This document shows, piece by piece, positions 44,094 through 54,540 of a stretch of DNA of 64,000 nt. The translations under genes were made by a program, and so were the position numbers. The stretch covers positions 1,671,423 to 1,735,422 of the forward strand of contig NZ_CP102279.1 in NCBI RefSeq assembly GCF_025150245.1. Reading direction: 5' to 3'. A model generated the notes under the pieces. It was not told where the DNA came from. It ran no database searches and saw nothing but the letters and a program-made list of their open reading frames with translations. This DNA is from Dorea formicigenerans. GTDB taxonomy: Bacteria; Bacillota; Clostridia; Lachnospirales; Lachnospiraceae. Numbering within the stretch: position 1 is the first letter of the stretch; each line of letters opens with the position of its first letter.

Positions 44094-45101
44094 CTATAAA
44101 AGGATAATGTCATGCTCTCTGCATGTCTGTCTCATCTCTTCCGGCCAGAGACTTGCCTGCACCTCTCCTACATGAGCACGGTCGAGAAGGAGCATACACA
44201 GTCTGGACTGTCCAATACCTCCTCCGATTGTGTATGGAAGTTCTCCGTGAAGAAGCATTTTGTGGTATGGAAGCTCTCGTCTGTCCTCGCATCCTGCTTT
44301 CTTAAGCTGGGAAGCAAGAGATTTCTCATCTACTCGGATACCCATGCTGGAGATTTCAAGTGCACAATCTAATGTATCATGCCAGAACAGAATATCTCCG
44401 TTCAACTGCCAGTCGTCATAATCCGGTGCACGTCCGTCATGTGGTTCACCACTTGCAAGCTTATCTCCAATCTTCATCAGAAATACACAGCCATATTCTT
44501 TTGTAATCAGGTTCTCTCTCTCCTTTGGAGTTTTGTCCGGATATCTGTCTTCCAATTCCTGAGTCGTGATAAATGTTACATCATCCGGTAAATGTTTCAC
44601 TGCCTGCGGGTATTTGTACCACACCTCATGTTCCATATGTTTGATAATTTTAAAGATATGACGTACGGTTGTCTTTAATGTCTCTTCTGTTCTGTCCACC
44701 TTACGGATAACTTTTTCCCAGTCCCACTGGTCAACATAGCAGGAATGAAGGTTATCAAGTTCCTCATCGCGCCGGATAGCGTTCATGTTTGTGTAGAGTC
44801 CTTCGCCTGGCTCAAAGTCATATTTTTTGAGAGCCATACGTTTCCATTTTGCAAGAGAATGTACAACTTCTACTGTCTCTCCCGGAATTCCGGCAACATC
44901 AAACTGTACCGGTCTTTCAACTCCATTCAGGTTATCATTAAGGCCACTGCTCTTCTCAACAAAAAGCGGTGCTGAGATACGCTCCAGATTCATTTCTTTT
45001 CCGAATTCTCTCTGGAATGTATCACGGATATACTTAATTGCCTCCTGTGTCTCGCGCACGGTCATGTGTGGATCGTAATTTTCTGGTAATATTAAACTCA
45101 T
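44094..45101 (-). CDS. asnA: Aspartate-ammonia ligase
   Basis: Makes asparagine from aspartate, ammonia and ATP. 335 residues, close to the family length, related to class II aspartyl-tRNA synthetase cores: [10 protein letters not shown] (about 38-47), [26 protein letters not shown] and the C-terminal ATP-site [14 protein letters not shown]. The ATG follows the metH stop by 2 bases and uses the GGAGAG inside the last metH codons. It is the last gene of the glgA-metF-metH group. Confidence 0.96.
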   Translation of the reverse strand: MSLILPENYDPHMTVRETQEAIKYIRDTFQREFGKEMNLERISAPLFVEKSSGLNDNLNGVERPVQFDVAGIPGETVEVVHSLAKWKRMALKKYDFEPGEGLYTNMNAIRRDEELDNLHSCYVDQWDWEKVIRKVDRTEETLKTTVRHIFKIIKHMEHEVWYKYPQAVKHLPDDVTFITTQELEDRYPDKTPKERENLITKEYGCVFLMKIGDKLASGEPHDGRAPDYDDWQLNGDILFWHDTLDCALEISSMGIRVDEKSLASQLKKAGCEDRRELPYHKMLLHGELPYTIGGGIGQSRLCMLLLDRAHVGEVQASLWPEEMRQTCREHDIILL

Positions 45102-45103
45102 GT

Positions 45104-47509
45104 CTATTTCTCTCCTCCAAATAATTGTTGTGCATAATAAACGGACTGCATCGCATCTTTTCCGTAGAAATCTGCTCCGATCATATCAGAATAATCCTGA
45201 TTCAGTACCGCTCCGCCGACCATTACCTTGCATTCTGGTTTTTTCTTGCGAAGCTGTCTGATCGTCTCTTCCATGCTGACTACAGTTGTAGTCATCAGAG
45301 CGCTTAATCCCACCAGTCTGACATCTTCCTTTATTGCTGTCTCGACAATCTCCTCCGGCGGAACATCTTTTCCAAGATCAATCACATCAAAGCTGTAATT
45401 TTCAAGAAGAACTTTTACAATATTCTTGCCAATATCATGAATATCTCCTTTTACGGTAGCAAGAATGACTTTATCTTTAGCCTGCTCGCTCTCACCGCTC
45501 TTGGCAAGTTCATCTTTCAAAACTGCAAATGCTATCTTTGCTGCATCGGCACTCATCAGAAGCTGTGGTAAAAATACGGTTCCTTTTTCAAATCCTTTTC
45601 CAACCTGGTCAAGTGCCGGGATCAGTTCCTCGTTAATGATATCCAGTGGAGCTTTATCTTTCACAAGCTCTGCTGTTATGTGATGTGCTTCTTCCTTCAG
45701 GCCTTTCTCAATGGCAGTCTTAAGCGTCATCTCCGCCTTTGTGGCAGGTGTCACAGCCTGCACTTTCTGACTTCCATACTGTTCAATATATTTCTCACAA
45801 TTTTCATCATAATTCATCAGCGCACAGAAAGAATAATAAGAACGCATCATATCCTCTGAAAGTGGATTAATGATTCCCGCGCTTAAGCCTGACTGCATTG
45901 CCATAGTATAGAAATTGGAGTTCACTGCCGGTCTGTATGGAAGCCCAAAGGAAATGTTTGATACACCAAGTACCGCACAAACTCCATATTTTTCTCGTAC
46001 CTGTCTCAGAGCTTCCAGCGTAGTGATTGCTCCTGTCGGCTCAGAACTGATCGTCATACAAAGAACATCAATTACAATATCTTTCTTATCGATACCATAT
46101 TTCTTTGCCTCTTCGATAATTTTGCCTGCAACCTTTACACGCCCTTCGGCTGTTGCCGGAATTCCATCTTCATCGAGAGTAAGACCGACAACTACCCCGC
46201 CATATTTCTTAATCAGTGGAAATACTGCATCCATGGAACTTTGTTTTCCATTGACTGAGTTGACCATTGGCTTTCCGTTGTAAATTCGCATAGCTGCTTC
46301 CAGAGCACTTATATCTACCGTATCAATTTGAAGCGGAAGACTCGTTACACTTTGAAGCTCCTGCACCACCTCACGCATCAAAGCCGGTTCATCTATATCT
46401 GGAAGCCCTACATTGACGTCCAGGATATGTGCTCCTGCATCCTGCTGTGAAATAGCTTCTCTTAATATATAATCAATATCATGGTCTTTGAGTGCCTGTT
46501 TGAATTTCTTCTTACCTGTTGGATTGATTCTCTCTCCGATGATCATCGGTTTCCCGCCAAGTTCCACAGCTCGCCCATAGGAGGACACGATTGTCCGGTT
46601 CTTAAATTCTTTTCCAGGCCGGTCTGTAATGTCCCTCTGATCTTTCGTTGCTTCCACCATGGCACGGATGTGTGCCGGAGTTGTTCCGCAACAGCCGCCG
46701 ATCAGACTGGCACCACGTTTCAGGATTTCAGCCATGAATCTCCCGAATTCTTCAGGTTCTACGTCGTAATACACCTCTCCGTCTTTTTGTTTTGGGAGCC
46801 CGGCATTCGGCTTAACAATGACGGGAACAGAAGCATATTGTAAAATTTCATCCAGAATCGGCATCATCTGCTCCGGTCCCATGCCGCAGTTGATTCCAAG
46901 TGCGTCTACGCGGAGCCCTTCCAGCATTGCTACAACCGATGGCACATCTCCTCCGGTCAGTAGTTTTCCTTTGTCATCAAAGATCATAGTTGCAAATACC
47001 GGAAGTGAAGTATTCTCCTTTGCAGCAAGTACTGCTGCCTTCACTTCATAAGTATCACTCATCGTCTCTATATGGATCAGATCAGCACCTGCTTCTTCGC
47101 CAAGTCTTGCCACCTCTGCAAACGCCTGATATGCATCTTCAAAATCCAGATCTCCCATTGGCTTTAAGAGTTTTCCTGTCGGCCCGATATCAAGTCCTAC
47201 ATAAGTCTCTCTGCCATCTTTGACACCTAGTTTTGCTCCTTTTCTCACATTTTCAATTGCTGCTTTTACGATTTCATCTAATTCATGTCTGGAATCATGA
47301 AATTTCAGTGCATTTGCGCCAAATGTGTTACTTAGCACAATATCACTTCCAGCCTCATAATACTGTCTTGCGATATCAATCATATCATCTGCATGTTCCA
47401 GGCTCCATGTTTCTGGCAATTCTCCCGGTTTTAATCCCCGCTCCTGCAGAAGAGTTCCGGTCCCCCCGTCAAAATATATGAGTTCTTTCCCTAATCTGTC
47501 TAATATCAT
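45104..47509 (-). CDS. metH: Cobalamin-dependent methionine synthase, three-domain form
   Basis: Methylates homocysteine to methionine. 801 residues: homocysteine domain (about 1-290) with zinc ligands Cys in GINCGMGP and GGCCGTTP; methyltetrahydrofolate domain (about 305-580) with [13 protein letters not shown]12 domain (about 600-800) with the cobalt ligand motif DIHDIGKNI. The fourth, SAM-binding reactivation domain of E. coli MetH is missing and is encoded separately just upstream (47513-48157). GGAGG precedes the ATG. Confidence 0.95.
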   Translation of the reverse strand: MILDRLGKELIYFDGGTGTLLQERGLKPGELPETWSLEHADDMIDIARQYYEAGSDIVLSNTFGANALKFHDSRHELDEIVKAAIENVRKGAKLGVKDGRETYVGLDIGPTGKLLKPMGDLDFEDAYQAFAEVARLGEEAGADLIHIETMSDTYEVKAAVLAAKENTSLPVFATMIFDDKGKLLTGGDVPSVVAMLEGLRVDALGINCGMGPEQMMPILDEILQYASVPVIVKPNAGLPKQKDGEVYYDVEPEEFGRFMAEILKRGASLIGGCCGTTPAHIRAMVEATKDQRDITDRPGKEFKNRTIVSSYGRAVELGGKPMIIGERINPTGKKKFKQALKDHDIDYILREAISQQDAGAHILDVNVGLPDIDEPALMREVVQELQSVTSLPLQIDTVDISALEAAMRIYNGKPMVNSVNGKQSSMDAVFPLIKKYGGVVVGLTLDEDGIPATAEGRVKVAGKIIEEAKKYGIDKKDIVIDVLCMTISSEPTGAITTLEALRQVREKYGVCAVLGVSNISFGLPYRPAVNSNFYTMAMQSGLSAGIINPLSEDMMRSYYSFCALMNYDENCEKYIEQYGSQKVQAVTPATKAEMTLKTAIEKGLKEEAHHITAELVKDKAPLDIINEELIPALDQVGKGFEKGTVFLPQLLMSADAAKIAFAVLKDELAKSGESEQAKDKVILATVKGDIHDIGKNIVKVLLENYSFDVIDLGKDVPPEEIVETAIKEDVRLVGLSALMTTTVVSMEETIRQLRKKKPECKVMVGGAVLNQDYSDMIGADFYGKDAMQSVYYAQQLFGGEK

Positions 47510-47512
47510 TCG

Positions 47513-48157
47513 TTAATTCCTCCGGTAAATACAATCTTTTTTACTGCAGGATTCGCATCCTTCTTCATGACAGTGAACCTCTTCCCTGCCAAGTCCAATA
47601 ACTGCTGTTACTGATTTCGTAGGTGTCAGCATACTGCTTTCAGTCATAGTAAGTCCAATCTTCTTTGCACAATCCAGCATTCCGAGAATATCCTTTTGGT
47701 GTAAAATACTGAAATCACCGTATCCCGGGCTAAATCTCGGACGCAGGAAATATCCCTGTGAGGTCATCTCTTCTTTCAGACTTTTCTGCCAGTTATTTAA
47801 ATATTCCTCCAGCATTGCTGCTGCACAAGCCTGTAAAACAACTGTTCTGGACATTTCTGTCAGAGAATAACGCTTCATCAGCATATCAACTTCTACTCCA
47901 AGCGTTGCACCAAGCATCACGACCTGGGTACAACCTTTCATATTCTTTGCCAGATTCCTGCTTGTAATTTCAAGTCCTTCAATATTCAAGTGTTCTTCGT
48001 CCGATACCTTTAACTCAAAGATGCGATAGACGATTCTCCTCTTAGCGACCCGTTCCAGGTCTTCAAATGAATCCCGGATCAAGGCTAACGTCTGATCGTC
48101 TACCGCATGTTTTCCATATCCAAGATAACGGACCGCTTCTAATGTCCTTTTATCCAT
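47513..48157 (-). CDS. Methionine synthase reactivation-domain protein (stand-alone)
   Basis: 214 residues resembling the C-terminal AdoMet-binding activation domain of MetH, including the hallmark RFSPGYGDF (about 141-149) and the TPTKSVTAVIGLG strand (178-190). It ends in a Cys cluster (CHEEGCESCSKKDC) that could hold metal. It lies between metF and metH, three bases before metH, so it most likely re-methylates oxidised cobalamin on the three-domain MetH. Ribosome-binding site weak. Confidence 0.85.
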   Translation of the reverse strand: MDKRTLEAVRYLGYGKHAVDDQTLALIRDSFEDLERVAKRRIVYRIFELKVSDEEHLNIEGLEITSRNLAKNMKGCTQVVMLGATLGVEVDMLMKRYSLTEMSRTVVLQACAAAMLEEYLNNWQKSLKEEMTSQGYFLRPRFSPGYGDFSILHQKDILGMLDCAKKIGLTMTESSMLTPTKSVTAVIGLGREEVHCHEEGCESCSKKDCIYRRN

Positions 48158-48172
48158 GTTCCAACATCCAGT

Positions 48173-49054
48173 CTAATCTTCTACTTTTAATATTGCTGAC
48201 AGGTTATTCATGATTGCTTCTGCTACATCCGGTTTATTCATAGAATACACATGAATGTGATTGATACCATTGGCGATCAGGTCAATAATCTGATCTGTTG
48301 CATACGCGATTCCCGCCTGCTTCATTGCCTCAGGATCATCTCCAAACCGATCGATAATTGCCAGGAATCTCTGTGGAACTGCTGTCCCGGATAATTCCAT
48401 AGAACGTCTTAACTGCTTTTTATTCGTAATCGGCATGATTCCCGGAAGTACCGGAACCAAAATTCCTTTTTCACGTATACGATACAGGAAATTATAAAAA
48501 ATATTATTATCAAAAAACATCTGTGTTGTCAGGAAATCAACTCCACAATCTACTTTCGTCTTCAGATTGCTGATATCGTCTTTCTTATGCTCCGTCTCCA
48601 CATGGCCTTCCGGATAACATGCCGCCCCGATGCAGAAATCTCCCTGCTGTTTGATATCTTCAATCAGTTCACATGCATAACGATATTGGTTCGGAAGTGG
48701 AAATGCATTATCTTTCGGAATATCTCCGCGAAGCGCTAATATATTATCAATGTTCTTTTCTTTTAACTTATCAATGACCCGATGTACTTCTTCTCTTGTA
48801 GACGACACGCACGTCAGGTGCGCAAGACTTGTTACTCCAAAATCATCTTTGATATGAGATGCAATACTTACAGTGTTCTTACTTGTTCCACCGCCTGCTC
48901 CATAAGTTACACTAATAAACGACGGCTTTAATGCCGCAATCTTCTCAGCAGCGGAAAGCACACTGTCATATCCTGCATCTGTCTTCGGTGGAAAGATTTC
49001 AAATGAAACCTGTGGTGTCTGATCTTTTAAAATGTCTCTTATCTTACATGTCAT
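48173..49054 (-). CDS. metF: 5,10-methylenetetrahydrofolate reductase
   Basis: FAD enzyme supplying methyltetrahydrofolate to MetH. 293 residues from the ATG at 49054; AGGA lies 8 bases upstream, and an ATG five codons earlier sits inside the ribosome-binding site. Motifs: VSFEIFPPKTD (about 17-27), SVTYGAGGGT (about 49-58), HLTCV, ALRGDIPKD (about 111) and the flavin-site GVDFLTTQMFFD. Its start lies 11 bases inside the glgA 3' end, so the two are translationally coupled. Confidence 0.95.
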   Translation of the reverse strand: MTCKIRDILKDQTPQVSFEIFPPKTDAGYDSVLSAAEKIAALKPSFISVTYGAGGGTSKNTVSIASHIKDDFGVTSLAHLTCVSSTREEVHRVIDKLKEKNIDNILALRGDIPKDNAFPLPNQYRYACELIEDIKQQGDFCIGAACYPEGHVETEHKKDDISNLKTKVDCGVDFLTTQMFFDNNIFYNFLYRIREKGILVPVLPGIMPITNKKQLRRSMELSGTAVPQRFLAIIDRFGDDPEAMKQAGIAYATDQIIDLIANGINHIHVYSMNKPDVAEAIMNNLSAILKVED

Positions 49055-50480
49055 CGTATAATTCCTCATACTGTTTTGCAGAACTCTTCCATGAAAAATC
49101 CTTACTCATTCCCCGTTCTACAATCTTATTCCAGTCTCTCTTCTTGTCGTAATATATTTTTTCTGCATAACGCACAGTTGCCATCATCTCATGTGCATTA
49201 TAATTTGCAAAGCTGAATCCTGTTCCAGTCTTCTCATATTCATTATATGGCTCTACCGTATCCTTAAGTCCTCCAGTCTCTCTGACAATCGGAACCGTTC
49301 CATATCTAAGGCTCATAAGCTGACTCAGACCACAAGGCTCAAACAGTGACGGCATCAGAAATGCATCACATGCCGCATAGACCTTGTGAGACATTGCCTC
49401 TGAATAATAAATATTCGCAGATACTTTATCCGGATATTTCCATGCATAGTGGCGGAACATATTCTCATACTGCTCCTCACCTGTTCCAAGCGCAACAATC
49501 TGAATTGCATCCTGACACAGTTCATCCATCACACAAGCGATCAGATCAAATCCCTTCTGATCTGTCAGTCTGGATACGATACCGATCATCAGCTCCTTAT
49601 GGTCCTGTGCAAGTCCAAGCTCTTTTTGAAGTTCAATTTTATTCTTAATCTTCTCTTTCCGGAAATTCTCTACACTGTAATTCCTGTAAATATCCTTGTC
49701 TGTCTGCGGATTATATACATCATAGTCGATTCCATTCACAATACCGGAAAGGCTTGCCGACCTGGCCTGCATCAGTCCTTCCAGCTTTTCTCCGTAAAAC
49801 GGAGTCTTAATTTCCTCTGCATAGGAGTTGCTGACAGTTGTCACTTTATCTGCATAGACGATACCGCCCTTTAACATATTGGCATCATCATAAGATGTCA
49901 GCTTGTCCGGTACAAAATAATACTCCGGAAGTCCGGTAATGTCACGCACTTTTTTTGCATCCCACATCCCCTGGAACTTCAGATTATGTATCGTCATCAC
50001 AGTCTTGATTCCGCGGTAATATTCATTGGAATACCGAAAATTATCCAGAAATATCGGGATCAGTCCCGTCTGCCAGTCATGGCAGTGAATGATGTCCGGT
50101 CTGAAATCAATGACCGGAAGAGCACTCAATACTGCTTTTGAGAAAAATGAAAACTTCTCAACATCTGTATACATCTCTCCATATGGTGCAAAACCATTAA
50201 AATAAAATTCATTATCGATAAAATAAAAGGTGACTCCTTCATACTCTGTCTCCAGAACCCCGACATACTGTGTCCGCCAACCAAGATCCATATAAAAATG
50301 CGTCTTATACTGAAGCTTTTCCTTCCAGGATTCTTTCATACACATATACTTTGGAAGCATGACTCTTACATCATATTTTTCTTTATCAAAGAATTTCGGT
50401 AAAGAACCTGCCACATCTGCCAGACCTCCGGTCTTAATAAATGGCACTGCTTCTGAAGTGGCAAAGAGTATTTTTTTCAT
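49044..50480 (-). CDS. glgA: Glycogen synthase (ADP-glucose)
   Basis: GT5 glucosyltransferase that extends glycogen from ADP-glucose. 478 residues from the ATG at 50480 (GGGAGG upstream); KTGGLADVAGSLPK (about 15-28) is the ADP-glucose-binding KxGGL motif, and the C-terminal domain has FEPCGLSQLMSLRYG with the catalytic Glu. No other glg gene is near. Its stop overlaps metF, an odd pairing of glycogen and one-carbon genes in one transcript. Confidence 0.96.
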   Translation of the reverse strand: MKKILFATSEAVPFIKTGGLADVAGSLPKFFDKEKYDVRVMLPKYMCMKESWKEKLQYKTHFYMDLGWRTQYVGVLETEYEGVTFYFIDNEFYFNGFAPYGEMYTDVEKFSFFSKAVLSALPVIDFRPDIIHCHDWQTGLIPIFLDNFRYSNEYYRGIKTVMTIHNLKFQGMWDAKKVRDITGLPEYYFVPDKLTSYDDANMLKGGIVYADKVTTVSNSYAEEIKTPFYGEKLEGLMQARSASLSGIVNGIDYDVYNPQTDKDIYRNYSVENFRKEKIKNKIELQKELGLAQDHKELMIGIVSRLTDQKGFDLIACVMDELCQDAIQIVALGTGEEQYENMFRHYAWKYPDKVSANIYYSEAMSHKVYAACDAFLMPSLFEPCGLSQLMSLRYGTVPIVRETGGLKDTVEPYNEYEKTGTGFSFANYNAHEMMATVRYAEKIYYDKKRDWNKIVERGMSKDFSWKSSAKQYEELYDDM

Positions 50481-50548
50481 AATAATTTCCTCCCGATTCC
50501 ACGATATATGAATCATTATACAGTATTTTTTTTCAGAAGAAAAGCCTT

Positions 50549-51340
50549 TTATCTATGTTTATATTCTAAACGTATCGTATCTGCGATAAGTGCGATGAAT
50601 TCAGAATTGGTCGGTTTCCCTTTTCCACCATTCACAGTATATCCAAACAGCTCGTCCAGAGTATCTAATTTTCCTCTGCTCCACGCCACTTCAATTGCGT
50701 GACGGATTGCACGTTCCACACGGCTTGCCGTCGTCTGATGCATCTTTGCAACAGTCGGATATAATACTTTTGTCACTGCATTTAATACATCCATATCTTC
50801 AATTGCCATAAGAATCGCATCTCTCAGATAATGATATCCTTTGATATGTGCTGGAATCCCTATCTCATGGATCATATCCGTTACACGATTTTCCAGATTT
50901 ATCTTCGGCTCCGAAGCTTCTGCATTTCCAACCGGTGCAAATGATTTTGCTTCCGGCACATGATATTTTCCAGCTTCACGGATCTTGTCCAGCACCATCT
51001 GATTACTGAACGGTTTCAGAATATAGTAAGAAGCACCTTTACGAAATGCATCTTCTGTAATCCGCTCCTGTCCCACTGCAGTGATAATAATAAAACTTGG
51101 ATGTTTTCTGATATCATGATCCCGATTCACGGTATCCATAACACTTAATCCATCCATTTTCGGCATAATCAGATCTAATAGTACAACATCTGGCTGTTTT
51201 TCCTTAATCAGTGTATATACATCTTCTCCATTATTGGCTTTCCCAACCAGCTTCATCTCTTTGTTATTTTCAATCATTTCGCCAAGCAGATCCAGAATTC
51301 TCTCATTATCGTCTGCGATTGCAACAGCTATTTCTCCCAT
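50549..51340 (-). CDS. spo0A: Sporulation master regulator Spo0A
   Basis: Response regulator that starts sporulation. 263 residues: receiver domain with acidic pocket D10-D11, phospho-acceptor D56 ([12 protein letters not shown]), T/A switch near 87 and K109, then the Spo0A-specific DNA-binding domain (about 145-263) with [14 protein letters not shown] as the recognition helix. AGGAGG 10 bases before the ATG. It follows spoIVB, the canonical order in spore formers, and shows the organism is or descends from a sporulator. Confidence 0.98.
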   Translation of the reverse strand: MGEIAVAIADDNERILDLLGEMIENNKEMKLVGKANNGEDVYTLIKEKQPDVVLLDLIMPKMDGLSVMDTVNRDHDIRKHPSFIIITAVGQERITEDAFRKGASYYILKPFSNQMVLDKIREAGKYHVPEAKSFAPVGNAEASEPKINLENRVTDMIHEIGIPAHIKGYHYLRDAILMAIEDMDVLNAVTKVLYPTVAKMHQTTASRVERAIRHAIEVAWSRGKLDTLDELFGYTVNGGKGKPTNSEFIALIADTIRLEYKHR

Positions 51341-51380
51341 ATTCCAAAATCCTCCTCGATTTTATTTCTCGTTGGATTTT

Positions 51381-51409
51381 ATTATAATTTTCTCCTTTTT
51401 TCGAATCAA
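51381..51409 (-). promoter_or_regulatory. Promoter of spo0A
   Basis: On the minus strand TTGATT (51404-51409), 17 bases, TATAAT (51381-51386). About 30 bases further upstream is TGTCGAG (one mismatch to the 0A-box core TGTCGAA), which may allow autoregulation; this is weak evidence. Confidence 0.65.
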
Positions 51410-51454
51410 GAAATTGCTGTCGGAAAGTTCTATCACTTCTCGACACGGTATTTT

Positions 51455-52519
51455 TTATTCCGACTCATTTATCATAGATTCTGCAAAAATGCCATAACCT
51501 TTTGTCGGATTGTTGACAAAAACGTGAGTTACTGCGCCGATTAGTTTTCCGTTCTGGAGGATTGGACTGCCGCTCATTCCCTGGATGATCCCGCCCGTCT
51601 CATCCAAAAGCAACGGATCTGTCACTTCGATTGTCATGCTTTTATTTACTTCGCCCGACCACAGATTGACTTGTGTGATTAAAATATTATATTCTTTTAT
51701 TTCTCCATCCACAGCACAGCGAATGATAGCAGGCCCTTCTTCTACCTCTTCTTTTTTTGCCAGTTGTACCGGAGTCTGATTTGCGAACAGGACATCAACC
51801 CGGTCAATAGTTCCAAAAATTCCTGCCTCTGTATTCTTCTTTATTTTTCCAAGCACGTTATAATTATTATAAACAATGATTCCTTCCATACCACCAGGTG
51901 TCCCATTCACACCTTTTTGGATTTCCTTAACACTTGTCAGATATAGTGTTCCATCGGAAATATTAAGAAGCTCCCCTGTATCGATATCATGGATTCCATG
52001 TCCCAGCGCGCCAAAATGACTGTCCGAGTCCAGATAAGTAATGGTCCCAAGTCCTTGTGCATTATCCCGCACCCAGATTCCGAGTTTTTTTGTCCCATCT
52101 TCACACTGGATCATATCCATTTTTACATGAATCGTCTCCCCCTTCCTGCAAATATCTAATTTTGCTTTTTGTTCCGAGAAGGAACTTACTGCTTCAACCA
52201 GTTCATTTTTAGTATTGATATCTTTGCCGTTAAATCCAGTGATGTAATCTCCGGCTTTTACAATATGAAGCGCCGGTTCATATTCTGCACCGTCTTTCCC
52301 TTTGATTTTCTGTGTATCCAATACCATAACACCTTTTGTTTTCATATAAATCCCTACCGGCATGCCACCTGGAATTACCAGGTCTTCTTCAGAGGTCTGA
52401 GCGCTCACCTCTCGCCTCATGGCATCTTTTTTCTGCTCGATCAAAAGATAGCTTCCACCTACCGATACAAAAAACACCAATGCCATAATTAAAATTCGCC
52501 GATACCAATACTTTTTCAT
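51455..52519 (-). CDS. spoIVB: SpoIVB peptidase
   Basis: Forespore-secreted serine peptidase that triggers sigma-K processing in Bacillus. 354 residues from the ATG at 52519 (GGAGG 10 bases upstream; an ATG six codons earlier has no site). One N-terminal membrane helix (about 9-26), PDZ domain (about 90-145) with GDYITGFNG, then an S55 peptidase domain with the catalytic His in GALGHGIHD and Ser in GMSGSPIL. Adjacent to spo0A as expected. A repeat-filled gap separates it from recN. Confidence 0.94.
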   Translation of the reverse strand: MKKYWYRRILIMALVFFVSVGGSYLLIEQKKDAMRREVSAQTSEEDLVIPGGMPVGIYMKTKGVMVLDTQKIKGKDGAEYEPALHIVKAGDYITGFNGKDINTKNELVEAVSSFSEQKAKLDICRKGETIHVKMDMIQCEDGTKKLGIWVRDNAQGLGTITYLDSDSHFGALGHGIHDIDTGELLNISDGTLYLTSVKEIQKGVNGTPGGMEGIIVYNNYNVLGKIKKNTEAGIFGTIDRVDVLFANQTPVQLAKKEEVEEGPAIIRCAVDGEIKEYNILITQVNLWSGEVNKSMTIEVTDPLLLDETGGIIQGMSGSPILQNGKLIGAVTHVFVNNPTKGYGIFAESMINESE

Positions 52520-52562
52520 ACACTCTGATCCTCCCATGTTTTTTACAAAAAAATCTCAATCA

Positions 52563-52797
52563 GCATCCTGCCGGAGGCTATATCAGATGAGTATGGACTT
52601 TCTGCCACTGATACTGATTTTTTTGCTTGCCATCTACAACGGCAGGAAGCATCTCACATCTGATAGAACAAAGAATGTGCCTTGGCACATTCTAGCGCCT
52701 GCGGCGGTCGCTTGCGACATCATCATTGAACGCCGCAGTGCGCATCCTGCCGGAGGCTTTTTTATATAATAGGAAATGCAATTTCCTATTATATAAA
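52563..52797 (+). repeat. Structured modular repeat, divergent copy C (one and a half units)
   Basis: Occupies most of the 344-base gap between spoIVB and recN. First unit is truncated: linker ATCCTGCCGGAGGCT (52565-52579), then H3 with arms 52581-52605 and 52641-52665. Second unit: H1 52672-52693 (AGAATGTGCC/GGCACATTCT), H2 52699-52738 (CTGCGGCG/CGCCGCAG around GTCGC-tt-GCGAC), the same linker (52744-52758), then, in place of H3, an AT-rich perfect 17-bp inverted repeat (52761-52777 and 52781-52797, loop GCA). Stems differ from copies A/B but still pair. Confidence 0.85.
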
Positions 52798-52833
52798 TAA
52801 AGACAAGTGTCCCTCAATCAGAACACCTGTCTT
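52796..52833 (-). terminator. Terminator after recN
   Basis: AAGACAAGTGT (52800-52810) pairs with ACACCTGTCTT (52823-52833), one G-U pair, 12-base loop. On the minus strand it is followed by TTTATTTAT. It ends the long sporulation-region operon just before repeat copy C. Confidence 0.7.
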
Positions 52834-52863
52834 AGTATGTGTATTATTTGAATTTCAATTCTT

Positions 52864-54540
52864 TTATTTTTTGATCTGCGCTGCCAGTTCCTGCATTTCT
52901 TTTGCATTCTGTCTGACCGTGTCCGTAATCTTAGCACCGCCAAGAATTCTCGCCAGTTCATCGGTAGATTCTTCCGCCTTAAGTTCCCTGATAGATGTCT
53001 TTGTCTGACCATCTGACACATTTTTTTCGATCATAAAATGATGATCTGCCATAGCCGCAATCTGTGCAAGATGTGTGATACAGATGACCTGATGCTTTCT
53101 GCCGATCAACGCCATCTTCTCAGACACTTTCTGTGCTGTTCTTCCACTTATCCCCACATCGATCTCATCAAAAATCAGCGTCGGAATCTCATCCCTGTCA
53201 GCCATAACACTTTTGATCACAAGCATAATTCTGGACAGTTCTCCACCGGACGCTACTTCCACAAGCGGACGCACCGGCTGTCCGGGATTCAAAGAAATCA
53301 TAAACTCTACGTCATCAGAACCATTTGCAGAATAAGAACCAGACTTTTCAAATGCAATAGAAAATTTCACATCTTCAAAATTCAGATCTGCAAGACCTTC
53401 TGTAATCGCCTGTTCCATAATCTGCGCCTGCTCTTTTCGGATCTTCGTCAGCTTCTTTGTCACTTTCTCAAGCTTCTGCTCTTTTTGTTCCAGATCTCGC
53501 TTTAAATCCGCAATATAATTCTCATAATCTTCCAGTTTTTGTATCTTTTTCTGTTGTTTTATTCCATAATCCAGAATTCCTGCAATATCCGTGCCATATT
53601 TCGTCTTCAAACGGTTGATCTCATTAAGGCGCTCAGTAATTGTCATATAATCTTCTTCTGAGAACTCCAGACTATCCTGATAATCGGAAAGATCATGATT
53701 AAAATCATTTAACAGACTGTCTATCTCCATCAGCTGGCTGTACAGATTTCCTGCTGTCTCATCAAGATTACTGACTGGTGCCAGCTCCCGGATCGCGCGG
53801 CTCAGGCATTCGCTTGCACTTCCGGCTTCCCCACTCGTATAAGTATACGAAGCCGCAGTACTCTCAGCAATCTTTCGTCCATTTTCCATGCGTTTGAAGG
53901 TTGTCTCCAGTTCTTCATCTTCTCCTTCTTTTAACATGGCATCTTCAATCTCAGATACTTCAAATTTTAAGAAATCCAATTCCTTTGCACGGCTTGATTC
54001 GTCCATATCAGCCTCATCCAGAGTCTTTTTACATGTACGATATTCCTGATAAGCCGAAGCTGCCTGTTTTTTTATATCTGCAAGATAATCCCACGCAAAT
54101 GCATCGACAAACCCGAGATGATTCTTTTTATATAACAGAGACTGATGTTCATGCTGCCCGTGAATATCGATCAGAATAGCAGCTACTTCCTTTAAAACAG
54201 CAATTGTTACAGTCTCACCGTTGATCCGGCTTACACTTCTGCCATCCATTAATTTCCGGCTCAAGATCAAAAGGCCATCCTCCGGATAAATACAAAGTTT
54301 CTCCAAAGCTTTCAGACGGCTTTTTTCCGTCACAGTAAAGACCAGCTCCACCAGTGCATAATTCTCCCCCTGACGGATCAGATCTTTTGTGTATCTTCCA
54401 CCCAGTGCCAGATTTACAGAACCCAAAATAATAGATTTTCCTGCTCCCGTCTCACCGGTCAGAATATTTAACCCTTCTGCAAATTCTACTTCTATCTCAT
54501 CAATCAATGCCAGATTCTTTACGTGTAAACTCTGTAACAT
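52864..54540 (-). CDS. recN: DNA repair protein RecN
   Basis: SMC-like ATPase acting at double-strand breaks. 558 residues: N-terminal Walker A GETGAGKSI (about 29-37), a long coiled coil (about 155-370), and C-terminal signature VASGGELSRIMLVIKSV plus Walker B TLIFDEIDVGISG. Its ATG follows the argR stop directly; the AGGAGG is inside the last argR codons. Normal length and usual neighbours. Confidence 0.97.
   Translation of the reverse strand: MLQSLHVKNLALIDEIEVEFAEGLNILTGETGAGKSIILGSVNLALGGRYTKDLIRQGENYALVELVFTVTEKSRLKALEKLCIYPEDGLLILSRKLMDGRSVSRINGETVTIAVLKEVAAILIDIHGQHEHQSLLYKKNHLGFVDAFAWDYLADIKKQAASAYQEYRTCKKTLDEADMDESSRAKELDFLKFEVSEIEDAMLKEGEDEELETTFKRMENGRKIAESTAASYTYTSGEAGSASECLSRAIRELAPVSNLDETAGNLYSQLMEIDSLLNDFNHDLSDYQDSLEFSEEDYMTITERLNEINRLKTKYGTDIAGILDYGIKQQKKIQKLEDYENYIADLKRDLEQKEQKLEKVTKKLTKIRKEQAQIMEQAITEGLADLNFEDVKFSIAFEKSGSYSANGSDDVEFMISLNPGQPVRPLVEVASGGELSRIMLVIKSVMADRDEIPTLIFDEIDVGISGRTAQKVSEKMALIGRKHQVICITHLAQIAAMADHHFMIEKNVSDGQTKTSIRELKAEESTDELARILGGAKITDTVRQNAKEMQELAAQIKK

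Noticed and set aside
49044-49060. SAM riboswitch or T-box in front of metF
   Set aside because: metF starts inside the glgA coding region, so there is no leader to hold one.
51360-51420. Sigma-H promoter for spo0A
   Set aside because: An AGGA-like -35 (AAAGGAGAA) is present but no GAAT-type -10 lies at the right distance; the sigma-A-type pair fits better.
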